Assembly: GCA_964651335.1 (NCBI GenBank)
Contig: CAZYVT010000005.1
Coordinates: 1 to 64,000, forward strand
DNA: 64,000 nt
Source: 2-02-FULL-66-14 sp964651335
GTDB taxonomy: Bacteria > Pseudomonadota > Gammaproteobacteria > Burkholderiales > SG8-39
Direction: 5' to 3'
Shown here: in pieces, positions 15,325 through 22,883 of the stretch
How positions within the stretch are numbered: position 1 is the stretch's first letter
Layout of the letters: each line of letters begins with the position of its first letter
The notes under the pieces: generated by a model
What the model was told of the DNA's origin: nothing
What the model saw: the letters and a program-made list of their open reading frames with translations, nothing else
Databases searched by the model: none
Made by a program: the position numbers and the translations under genes

Positions 15325-17049
15325 CTATCTGGGCATGCAGCACTTCTTGTACCGCTTACCGCTGCCGCACGGGCACGGCGCTTTGGGATTCGGTGGAGAA
15401 CCTTCGCCAGACCAAACCCAGCGAGAGCGAGCGGGATCTTCGGAGGCTTTGGCCTCGCGAGCCTTCGCGTTCGGCAAGGGCGCAAACCAATCCCGTCCCC
15501 CTGCCGCCAACCCGGTATTGCGCGACTGGATGTAGCTGTCGACTTCACTTTGCTTCGTGATATCGACGCCGGCGTCTTGCATGCCCATGAATAGCGACTT
15601 CGCCATGCCGAAGTTCCCGGGATCCCGCGCCGCGGCATCGAAGCGATTGCGCTTGCTTTTGATGCGCTTGCGAATCGCGTCGGCCGTTCGGTTGCCGACA
15701 AGGTGCGACTGTTCGGCCCAATCGAAAAAGGCCGTCAGGATCTCCGGCGTCTTCGCGATCAAGTCCTCGTCCGCGGACACCTTTCGCGGGAAGTAATCGA
15801 GCAGGTATTCTTCGACGAGCGCCGCGGTCCAGCCGACGGCTCGGCCGTCGGCGTAGTTGATCTTGAACTCACAGAGATTGTCGCAGCAGAATGCCGCGGC
15901 GGCGAGCCAATCGTCATCTCGACCAGCGCTCTTCTGTGCCAACACAAACGACTCGACGATCTCGTGTCCGCGCGCGAGCTCGGTCTCGAGCTCCGCTTCG
16001 TCATCAAACGACTCGTCTTGTTCTTCCCAGGCGCGCCCGGGATGCGGTGCGGCCAGCTCGATGGTTGGCAGCCCCGGCAGGTCCTCAAGCACTATCCGCT
16101 CGCTCGCCCGTTTGAAGGTTCCACCGGCGATGTTGTTTCCATGCCGGGCAAAGAACTCGGTGATCGCCTCGGCGCAAGCGGTGGCAAACACGACGTCGCG
16201 CTCGGTGAGCGGGCGAAGCATGCGATCGGGATCGATCCACTGAATGCGCGGGTAGGAGTTTGCATCGGGTACCCTCCAGCCGTGCTGGTCGATTTCCCGG
16301 CGCATCGCCTTCGGGATATCCGAGCCGCGTTCGAAGTTGATCGAAAATATCTGCGTGCCGAGATCGATTAGCTGCTTGCCGGCCATGTGCGCATCGCCGC
16401 GCTCGGCCATGGCCTCAAATCCATCGAGAGAATCGAACACCAGGACACCGAAACTCTCTCCAAGATTGCCAATGATCGACACGACCTTGTCCCGGGCATC
16501 GAGCGCCGGGCAGTCGAGGCGCAGGAGCTGCGAATCGTAGACGTTCTTCCACGGCGCCATCTTCCAGAGCTTGGCCGCTGCCGCAAAGAACCGGCGCATC
16601 GTATCGGCCGAGATCTTGCCGTCTTCGAGATAGCTTGCGTCCTGTTCATCGCGAAGCAATGACGCAGACATGAGCTCGATCACGCGATCGAGCTCCGGCG
16701 TTTCTGCGACTTCGATACGCACGTCTGGATCGAGCCTGCCGCGCAGAAGAGCCGCGAGCGCGGAATCGGCGACCCTGATGCTGCTGGGACGCCGTGGCTT
16801 GCCGGCCATCGGCGCTTTCATGGCCGAAGCGAGCAACTCTGCTTCGACGCCCAGAGGCTCGCCCGGCTTCAGCGCCTCCGAGGCGAGGATGAGGTCGTTT
16901 GTGACGTCGAGCCAGATGACCAGCTCCGGGCGGTAGGGCTTGTCTTCCATGACGTAGGACGGCATGAGCCTGCGCCCACCGACCCACTCTTCGGCAACTG
17001 TGAGCCGAGGCTGCCTGGTGCTGACGTTGGTTTTCTCGAGGTTCGCCAT
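15325..17049 (-). CDS. SEC-C zinc-motif protein of unknown function
   Basis: A 574-residue acidic protein. Its C-terminus is a SEC-C metal-binding motif (CPCGSGKRYKKCC), which binds zinc as in the tail of SecA. The rest is largely helical and not recognised; an Asp/Glu-rich stretch (about residues 348-365, WEEQDESFDDEAELETEL) sits mid-protein. It is encoded opposite to the flanking RhuM and Fic genes, and its 3' end abuts the broken hsdR stub. SEC-C proteins of this size are often found in mobile or defence islands, but no function can be assigned. The divergent promoter region shared with the Fic gene holds two inverted repeats. Confidence 0.75.
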   Translation of the reverse strand: MANLEKTNVSTRQPRLTVAEEWVGGRRLMPSYVMEDKPYRPELVIWLDVTNDLILASEALKPGEPLGVEAELLASAMKAPMAGKPRRPSSIRVADSALAALLRGRLDPDVRIEVAETPELDRVIELMSASLLRDEQDASYLEDGKISADTMRRFFAAAAKLWKMAPWKNVYDSQLLRLDCPALDARDKVVSIIGNLGESFGVLVFDSLDGFEAMAERGDAHMAGKQLIDLGTQIFSINFERGSDIPKAMRREIDQHGWRVPDANSYPRIQWIDPDRMLRPLTERDVVFATACAEAITEFFARHGNNIAGGTFKRASERIVLEDLPGLPTIELAAPHPGRAWEEQDESFDDEAELETELARGHEIVESFVLAQKSAGRDDDWLAAAAFCCDNLCEFKINYADGRAVGWTAALVEEYLLDYFPRKVSADEDLIAKTPEILTAFFDWAEQSHLVGNRTADAIRKRIKSKRNRFDAAARDPGNFGMAKSLFMGMQDAGVDITKQSEVDSYIQSRNTGLAAGGRDWFAPLPNAKAREAKASEDPARSRWVWSGEGSPPNPKAPCPCGSGKRYKKCCMPR

Positions 17050-17110
17050 CGCATATCCGCAGAAGTTTGGCGGATTATCGCAGGAGGGTTGTAGTGGCGT
17101 GAAAAGCTAC

Positions 17111-17139
17111 TTGCGCGCCCCTTAATGTGGCGCGATAAT
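17111..17139 (+). promoter_or_regulatory. Candidate promoter of the Fic gene
   Basis: TTGCGC (17111-17116) and GATAAT (17134-17139) are 17 bp apart, upstream of the GTG start at 17206. The -10 hexamer lies inside the first inverted repeat (17128-17153), so a protein bound there would block RNA polymerase. Confidence 0.5.
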
Positions 17140-17192
17140 GAATTAACGCGCCATAAACGATTCTTTATGGCGCGATATTCGTAATCGCGCCA
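17128..17192. promoter_or_regulatory. Pair of inverted-repeat operators upstream of the Fic gene
   Basis: Two inverted repeats with the same arms occur 40 bp apart. Site 1 (17128-17153) has TGGCGCG and CGCGCCA around 12 bp. Site 2 (17168-17192) has TGGCGCGAT and ATCGCGCCA around 7 bp. Site 1 overlaps the candidate -10 box; site 2 ends 14 bp before the GTG start. Tandem operators of this kind suggest autoregulation, and the Fic protein itself has an N-terminal winged-helix-like region that could bind them. Binding is inference. Confidence 0.65.
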
Positions 17193-17205
17193 CAAAAGGG
17201 CTTCC

Positions 17206-18600
17206 GTGCCAAAGCAGATTCCCGGCAATGAACTCGACGCAGTTCTGAGCGCGGTGGCTCAATTTCGAGAGGGCGGTTCCATCGAGGAGATCAGGGGGGC
17301 GCTGCCGCTTGCCTTGCCGCATCGGACTTTGCAGCGTCGCCTGGCATGGCTCGTCGCAGAGAAGCGCTTGATCGCAGAGGGACGTGGCCGGGCGAGCCGC
17401 TATCGGTTGCCTGCAGCCACGGCCGAATCGCACACTGTACTCCCGGCTATCAGAGCGGAAGGATACGGTGAGACCACCCTCCCGATTTCATCCGAAGCAG
17501 AGGTCATCAAACGGGCCGTGCGCGAGCCGATCCAGCGTCGCCGTCCGGTTGGCTACGACCGAACGTTTCCTGATGGCTATCGCCCCAACGAAACCTTCTA
17601 CCTTCCAGCCGAAACCCGGCAACGTCTGCTTGAATCAGGACGCTCGCCCGACGGCGAGCAGCTTGCGGCCGGAACCTATGTGCGACAAATTTTCAGCCGG
17701 CTGATGATTGATCTGTCATGGAACTCCAGCCGCCTGGAAGGCAATACCTACTCGCTGCTGGAAACGGAGCGTTTGCTGGAGTTGGGAGAGTCCGCCGAAG
17801 GCAAGGACGCCAAAGAAGCGCAAATGATCCTGAATCACAAAGCAGCGATTGAGTTGCTGGCCGATCAGGCGCCGGAGATGGGCTTCAATCGTTACACCAT
17901 TCTCAATCTGCACGCTTTGCTGTCCGACAACCTGCTCGATCCGCAGGCATGCGGACGCCTGCGCAGTGTTCCGGTTGGAGTCGCAAAGACGGTCTATCAC
18001 CCATTGGAAGTGCCGCAACTGATCGAAGAATGTTTCCAGAAATTCCTCGATACCGCTACAGCGATTCAAGATCCATTCGAGCAGGCGTTTTTCGCCATGG
18101 TTCATCTGCCTTATTTGCAGCCGTTCGAGGACGTGAATAAGCGCGTCTCGCGTCTCGCGGCGAACTTGCCGCTCATGCGCCGGAATTTGTGTCCATTGTC
18201 GTTTGTGGATATTCCAGAACGTGCCTATATGGACGGCATTCTCGGGGTGTACGAATTGAATCGCGTAGAGTTGCTGCGAGATGTATTCGTCTGGGCCTAT
18301 GAGCGATCCTGTGCGCGCTATTCAGCGGTGCGCCGGTCATTGGGAGACCCGGACCCGTTCCGTCTGCATCATCGTGTGCTGGTCGCTGAAACCGTTGCCG
18401 CGGTCGTTCGCGGCGGTTTGGACAAGAAGGCTGCGACTGCTTTGATCAGACGGCGCGCCGCGGAGAATGTATCGCAGGAAAGTCGCGCACGTTTCGTCGA
18501 GGTGGTGGAAACGGAACTGATGAGCCTGCACGATGGCAACATTGCCCGCTATCGTTTGCGGCCATCCGAATATCAGGCATGGCGGAAAACATGGAGCTGA
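17206..18600 (+). CDS. Fic-fold protein with winged-helix N-terminus and altered active-site motif
   Basis: A 464-residue protein. Residues about 25-70 resemble a winged helix (RTLQRRLAWLVAEKRLIAEGRGRASRYRL). An N-terminal inhibitory-helix motif is present: S174-S-R-L-E178-G-N. The Fic core reads Q305-P-F-E-D-V-N-K-R-V-S-R316, where canonical enzymes have HPFx(D/E)GN(G/K)RxxR. The catalytic His is therefore Gln and the first Gly is Val, while the phosphate-binding N, R and R remain. H300 is five residues away. AMP transfer is doubtful; a DNA-binding or regulatory role, or different chemistry, is possible. It starts with GTG just after the paired operators and is followed by an hsdR stub, as accessory fic genes are in type I loci. 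Confidence 0.85.
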   Translation: MPKQIPGNELDAVLSAVAQFREGGSIEEIRGALPLALPHRTLQRRLAWLVAEKRLIAEGRGRASRYRLPAATAESHTVLPAIRAEGYGETTLPISSEAEVIKRAVREPIQRRRPVGYDRTFPDGYRPNETFYLPAETRQRLLESGRSPDGEQLAAGTYVRQIFSRLMIDLSWNSSRLEGNTYSLLETERLLELGESAEGKDAKEAQMILNHKAAIELLADQAPEMGFNRYTILNLHALLSDNLLDPQACGRLRSVPVGVAKTVYHPLEVPQLIEECFQKFLDTATAIQDPFEQAFFAMVHLPYLQPFEDVNKRVSRLAANLPLMRRNLCPLSFVDIPERAYMDGILGVYELNRVELLRDVFVWAYERSCARYSAVRRSLGDPDPFRLHHRVLVAETVAAVVRGGLDKKAATALIRRRAAENVSQESRARFVEVVETELMSLHDGNIARYRLRPSEYQAWRKTWS

Positions 18601-18610
18601 TGTAAACGAC

Positions 18611-18820
18611 ATGGCGGCCAAGCCCGGCGAACACAAGACCGTCCAGGCCCGCATCCTCGCCTACGCGCAGGCGATCGGGTGGCGCTATGTGCCGCGTGCG
18701 GAAGCGGAGGCCCGGCGCGGCTTTGATGCGGATGCCGCGATGCCGGAAGAGTGGGCGCGCAAGGTCACCGCCACAGTCGAGGCGCTATTCGAACTCCTGC
18801 AGAAGAGCTTTCGGTCATGA
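18611..18820 (+). pseudogene. hsdR remnant (second copy), internally deleted
   Basis: A 69-residue frame starts MAAKPGEHKTVQARILAYAQ and reads AIGWRYVPRAEAEARRGFD, the N-terminus of a type I restriction HsdR subunit (normally about 1,000 residues). It then passes into EEWARKVTATVEALFELLQ and stops. The nuclease and helicase domains are missing. The stop overlaps the start of the metallopeptidase gene (ATGA), which suggests that the peptidase was the natural downstream partner of hsdR and that an in-frame or near in-frame deletion joined the two ends. Confidence 0.72.
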
Positions 18821-19128
18821 GGGCCTGGCGGGACAAGGATGACTTCAAGGCCCGCGTGCTCGAGTGGGCTGAAAAGCTGGATGTGCGCGTGCACTCGCTG
18901 GCGGTCCGTCCGATGCGCAACAAGTGGGCCTCTTGCTCCAGCGCCGGATATCTGAACTTCAACGCAGAGTTGCTCGCGCTGGATCGCGAGATCGGCGATT
19001 ACGTCATCGTCCACGAGCTATTGCATTTTTCCGTGCCGAATCACGGTAAGCTTTGGAAAAGCCTGATGCACGCCCACTTGGGAGACTATCTGCGCCTGGA
19101 GAAGAGGGTGCGCGCTTTTTCGCGGTGA
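18817..19128 (+). CDS. YgjP-like metallopeptidase (DUF45/WLM-type M48)
   Basis: A 103-residue predicted zinc metallopeptidase. H66-E-L-L-H70 and the downstream NHGKLW (H76) match the YgjP/DUF45 pattern, and RPMRNKWASCSSAGYLNFN is its conserved substrate-binding strand. It is shorter than stand-alone YgjP proteins (about 160-230 residues) but contains the entire motif region. The ATG at 18817 overlaps the hsdR remnant stop. Genes of this family often sit directly after hsdR in type I restriction loci; their role there is not established. No signal peptide, so cytoplasmic. Confidence 0.82.
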   Translation: MRAWRDKDDFKARVLEWAEKLDVRVHSLAVRPMRNKWASCSSAGYLNFNAELLALDREIGDYVIVHELLHFSVPNHGKLWKSLMHAHLGDYLRLEKRVRAFSR

Positions 19129-19184
19129 TCGGCGCCACGCGCTCCGCACTCGCGCGGCGCGACCGCGACTGCCGGCGCGAGAAT

Positions 19185-19212
19185 TCTGGAAGAAAACGAT
19201 GCAGTGTATATT
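19185..19212 (+). promoter_or_regulatory. Candidate promoter of lemA
   Basis: TTCTGG (19185-19190) and TATATT (19207-19212) are 16 bp apart and about 33 bp upstream of the LemA start codon, in a gap otherwise free of features. The -10 hexamer is good; the -35 is weak. Confidence 0.35.
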
Positions 19213-19244
19213 AGCCCTCGCTGTCAATGCCGGGGAGGCAGACC

Positions 19245-19832
19245 ATGGAATTCTGGATCGTACTGGGGATTATCGTAGCGCTCGTCATCTGGCCGGTCGC
19301 GATCTACAACGGGCTGGTGGCGCTGCGCAACCGCTTCAAGAACGGGTTCGCGCAGATCGACGTGCAGTTGAAGCGCCGCTACGACCTGATTCCCAACCTG
19401 GTGGAGACGGCGAAGGGCTATATCAAGCACGAGCGTGAGACGCTCGAGGCGGTGACCAAGGCGCGCGGCGCAGCGGTCACTGCGGCGGCGGCGGCGGCCG
19501 CGAAGCCGGGCGACCCGGCGGCGATGCAGGGGCTCGCGCAGGCCGAGGGCGTGCTGGGCGGCGCGCTCGGCCGGCTGCTGGCGGTCTTCGAGGCCTATCC
19601 GGACCTCAAGGCGAACCAGAACGTCATGCAGGTGCAGGAAGAGCTGACCAGCACCGAGAACAAGGTCGCCTTCGCCCGCCAGGCATTCAACGACTCGGTC
19701 ATGGAGTACAACACCAAGCGCGAATCGTTCCCGGACATCATCTTCGCCGGAATGCTCGGCTTCAGCGCCGCCGAGCTGCTGCAGGCGACCGATTCTGCGG
19801 AAGAGCGCAAGGCGCCCGCCGTCAAGTTCTGA
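19245..19832 (+). CDS. lemA: LemA family protein
   Basis: A 195-residue protein with one N-terminal membrane helix (about residues 3-22) followed by the LemA coiled-coil domain: RNRFKNGFAQIDVQLKRRYDLIPNLVETAKGY and later FNDSVMEYNTKRESFPD. The ATG at 19245 has GGAGG 6 bp upstream and is preferred to the frame opening at 19227. An Ala-rich run (about residues 74-86) is inserted in the coil. LemA genes are often paired with HtpX-like or TPM-domain genes; here an M48 protease gene follows after 6 bp. A role in envelope maintenance is commonly supposed, but its biochemistry is unclear. Confidence 0.92.
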   Translation: MEFWIVLGIIVALVIWPVAIYNGLVALRNRFKNGFAQIDVQLKRRYDLIPNLVETAKGYIKHERETLEAVTKARGAAVTAAAAAAAKPGDPAAMQGLAQAEGVLGGALGRLLAVFEAYPDLKANQNVMQVQEELTSTENKVAFARQAFNDSVMEYNTKRESFPDIIFAGMLGFSAAELLQATDSAEERKAPAVKF

Positions 19833-19838
19833 AATCGC

Positions 19839-21860
19839 GTGGCCGTGGCCACGTTCTTCGAGCATCAGCAGCTCGCCCGGCGCAACACCCGGGTGATGGT
19901 GCTGCTGTTCCTGCTCGCCGTCGCCGGCGTCGTGATCGCGGTGGACCTGGTGCTCGCGGGGGTGTGGATCTGGGGCATCTCCGAGTTCAGCGCGCCGTAC
20001 GATGCTGCCGGCAAGGCACCCGGCCTGTTCGCCATGATCAAGGCCGTGCCGGGCGCCGTGTACCTGTGGGGCGCAGCGGCGACCGCGGCGATCATCTTCA
20101 TCGTCAGCCTCGTCAGCGTCGGGAAGCTTGCCGACGGCGGTGCCGCGGTGGCGCAAATGATCGGTGCGCGGAGCGTCCCGCCCGAGACGCACGATCCTCT
20201 GGAGCGGCGCCTCCGCAACGTGGTCGAGGAGATGGCGATCGCATCCGGAGTGCGCGTGCCCGGCGTCTACATCATGGACGGCGAGCGCGGAATCAATGCC
20301 TTTGCCGCCGGCTGGAACGTATCGAACTCGGTGGTCGCGGTCACGCGCGGCACGCTCGAGACGCTGACGCGCGACGAGCTGCAGGGCGTGATCGGGCACG
20401 AGTTCAGCCACGTCCTGAACGGCGACATGCGGCTCAACATCCGCATGATCGGCGTGCTCGCCGGGATCGTGTTCATCGGCTCGATCGGCACCTTCATCCT
20501 GCGCAGCGTGCGGGAGAGCCGCGACAGCAAGAACGTGGGCGGCATTTTCGCGGTTGGGCTGGCGCTCTTCATCATCGGTTACGTGGGGCTGTTTTTCGCG
20601 CGGCTGATCAAGGCGGCAGTGTCGCGGCAGCGCGAGTTCCTCGCCGACGCCTCGAGCGTGCAGTTCACGCGCAACCCGGACGGCATCGCCGGCGCGCTCG
20701 ACCAGATCCGCAGCTCGACCGCGCTGATCACGAGCCGCTATGCGGAAGAGATGTCGCACATGTTCTTCGGCCAGAGCATCAAGGTGTGGCTGGGCGGATT
20801 GTTCGATACGCATCCGCCACTCGACGAGCGCATCCGGCGGGTCCGTCCGGGATTCCAGCCTTCTTCCTACCGAAAACGGCGCTCGGCCGAGGCGCCACCG
20901 TCTGCCGCGGGCGGCGAGGAAGCGTTCGGTCGCGCCGCGGGCTTTGCGGGCGGGGACACGGGCGCGGTGCCGGTGGCAGGCAGGCGTGGCAGCGATGCAG
21001 GCACGGCGTGGGGACGCTCGGCGGGAGAAAGCGCCCAGCTCGTCGGCTCGGTGCACGGCGCGAAGATCGACTACGCCGCCCGCCTGCTCGCGTCGCTGCC
21101 CGAGGGATTGCGCGAGGAGCTGCGCAATGCGGACGGCGCGCGCGCCGCGATGATCGCGCTGCTGCTGGCGCGCAACGACGACGTGATGCAGCAGCAGATC
21201 GAAGCGCTCGCCTCGGCAGGACTCGCCGCGCTCGGCGAGCGCGCACGCGCAATGGCGCCGCTCACGCGGGGACTCGGGCCGGCATTTCATCTGGCGCTGG
21301 TCGATCTGGGATTGCCCGCCGTCAAGGCGTCATCCGACGAGATGAAGCGGGATCTGGTCAAGGCGCTCGAGACGTTGATCAGCGCCGACCGGCGGGTGTC
21401 CCTCCACAGATTTGTCATCCTGATGCTGGTGCGCCACCAGCTGACTGCCAAGCCGGGCGCCGGGGCGATCACGAGCAAGAAGGTCGCGGACCTCAAGGCC
21501 GAGGTGCTCGCCGTACTCTCGCTGGTCGCGCACGCAGGTGTTCGTGCCGATGCCAGCGGCGAACGTCAACAGGAGCTGGAGAACGCGCTGCGTGCCGGGA
21601 TGAAGGAACTGGGTCTTGCCCAGGTTGCCGAGGCGTCCGGGGACCTGAACCTCGAGACCGCGGCGAAGGCGCTCGAGGCGCTCAAGAACCTCGCGCCGCT
21701 GCAGAAGGCGATTGTGGTGAAGGGGTTGTTCGCCGCGGCCACCGCCGACGGCGCCATCCGGCTTGCGGAAGCCGAGCTGATGCGCCTGGTCGGCGCGGTG
21801 CTTGACTGCCCGCTGCCGCCGCTGCTCGAGACGATCGATCCCGCCACACTGGTTGCGTGA
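19839..21860 (+). CDS. Membrane M48 (HtpX-like) metallopeptidase with C-terminal helical extension
   Basis: A 673-residue inner-membrane zinc protease. Two hydrophobic segments (about 18-48 and 68-93) precede the catalytic H187-E-F-S-H191 (VIGHEFSHVLNGDM). Two more follow (about 207-225 and 237-258), then SRQREFLADASSVQFTRNPDG with the third ligand Glu, and DTHPPLDERIRR. This is the HtpX layout, but HtpX is about 290 residues. Here a disordered Gly/Ala/Arg-rich linker (about 345-400) leads to a 270-residue helical domain ending KAIVVKGLFAAATADGAIRLAEAELMR, reminiscent of TerB-like helical modules. The start is GTG. Cotranscribed with lemA; a role in membrane-protein turnover is probable. Confidence 0.88.
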   Translation: MAVATFFEHQQLARRNTRVMVLLFLLAVAGVVIAVDLVLAGVWIWGISEFSAPYDAAGKAPGLFAMIKAVPGAVYLWGAAATAAIIFIVSLVSVGKLADGGAAVAQMIGARSVPPETHDPLERRLRNVVEEMAIASGVRVPGVYIMDGERGINAFAAGWNVSNSVVAVTRGTLETLTRDELQGVIGHEFSHVLNGDMRLNIRMIGVLAGIVFIGSIGTFILRSVRESRDSKNVGGIFAVGLALFIIGYVGLFFARLIKAAVSRQREFLADASSVQFTRNPDGIAGALDQIRSSTALITSRYAEEMSHMFFGQSIKVWLGGLFDTHPPLDERIRRVRPGFQPSSYRKRRSAEAPPSAAGGEEAFGRAAGFAGGDTGAVPVAGRRGSDAGTAWGRSAGESAQLVGSVHGAKIDYAARLLASLPEGLREELRNADGARAAMIALLLARNDDVMQQQIEALASAGLAALGERARAMAPLTRGLGPAFHLALVDLGLPAVKASSDEMKRDLVKALETLISADRRVSLHRFVILMLVRHQLTAKPGAGAITSKKVADLKAEVLAVLSLVAHAGVRADASGERQQELENALRAGMKELGLAQVAEASGDLNLETAAKALEALKNLAPLQKAIVVKGLFAAATADGAIRLAEAELMRLVGAVLDCPLPPLLETIDPATLVA

Positions 21861-21968
21861 TGCCTGCGGCGGCCTGCGGTTCGCTCACTTGACAGGCGCA
21901 AGCGTTGTTCCGAAAATGTCCGCACGGTGGGCTGGTCCCGGTCCGCCATCAGAAGAGGGAGGACAATC

Positions 21969-22814
21969 ATGGCGACATTCAGGTTGCTGGCGGTTGCGGC
22001 GTTTGCGGCGCTGTGCGCCGTTCCGGCGGCGGCGCAACAACTGTACGTATTTACCTCCGGCTCGCTCGGCGGGTTTCCAAAGGCGGCACTGCAGATCGGC
22101 GGTCAGGGCACGATCGACTGGGCGCCGGTGAGTTTCTACGTGATCAAGCACCCGAAGGGCAACGTGATTTTCGACACCGGCAACAACGACAAGACGATTG
22201 CGGATCCCGATGGCTGGTGGGGCCCGCTCGCCAAGGGCTTCGGGCTGAAGATGACCAAGGACGACGCGATGGCCGCGCAACTGGCCAAGATCGGCCTGAC
22301 CACCGGCGACATCAAGTACGTGGTCGTCGGGCACATGCACCTCGACCATGGCGGCAACGTATCGCAGTTCCCCAACGCGACGCTGGTGGTGCAGGACGAC
22401 GAGATGAAGGCCGCCTGGTGGCCCGATGTCGGCTACTCGGTGTACTACATCCCGGGCGATTTCGCCGACACCAAGAAGTACAACGTGCTGCGGCTGAGCG
22501 GCGATCTGGACCTGTTCGGCGACGGCAGCTTCCGCGTCATCCGCGGGCGCGGCCACACCCCCGGCAGCCAGTTCGCGGTCGCGCGCCTGCGCAACACCGG
22601 TTCGGTGATCCTGACGAGCGACACGGTCTACCTCAAGGAAAGCCTCGACAAGAACCTGCTCCCGCCGATCCCCGGCGTCACGCATCCGGTGGACGCCTAT
22701 GCCACCTATGCGAGGATCCGGCAGATCCGCGACACCGAGAACGCCACCATCCTCTACGGGCACGACCCGGAGGTCTTCAAGGCGACCAAGAAGGCGCCCG
22801 CGTACTACGATTGA
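21969..22814 (+). CDS. Metallo-beta-lactamase-fold hydrolase, exported (lactonase-like)
   Basis: A 281-residue enzyme with a Sec signal peptide (about residues 1-22, cleaving after AAAQ). The dinuclear zinc motif is HMHLDHGG (H122, H124, D126, H127), with a further His in GRGHTPGSQ, an Asp in LTSDTVYL and a His in LYGHDPE. The layout resembles N-acyl-homoserine-lactone lactonases of the AiiA/AttM type, but most of these are cytoplasmic. The ATG at 21969 has GGGAGG upstream. It stands alone, followed by a strong terminator. The substrate is uncertain; a periplasmic lactonase or other esterase is possible. Confidence 0.86.
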   Translation: MATFRLLAVAAFAALCAVPAAAQQLYVFTSGSLGGFPKAALQIGGQGTIDWAPVSFYVIKHPKGNVIFDTGNNDKTIADPDGWWGPLAKGFGLKMTKDDAMAAQLAKIGLTTGDIKYVVVGHMHLDHGGNVSQFPNATLVVQDDEMKAAWWPDVGYSVYYIPGDFADTKKYNVLRLSGDLDLFGDGSFRVIRGRGHTPGSQFAVARLRNTGSVILTSDTVYLKESLDKNLLPPIPGVTHPVDAYATYARIRQIRDTENATILYGHDPEVFKATKKAPAYYD

Positions 22815-22832
22815 TCGCAACCCGGCATCCGG

Positions 22833-22862
22833 ACGGCCCGGGCGACCGGGCCGTTTTGTTTT
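22833..22862 (+). terminator. Rho-independent terminator after the metallo-hydrolase gene
   Basis: A perfect 9-bp GC-rich stem, ACGGCCCGG (22833-22841) with CCGGGCCGT (22846-22854), closes a GCGA tetraloop and is followed by TTTGTTTT. It lies 19 bp after the stop codon. Confidence 0.9.
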
Positions 22863-22883
22863 GGTGCGCCAGAAGGGCATGAA

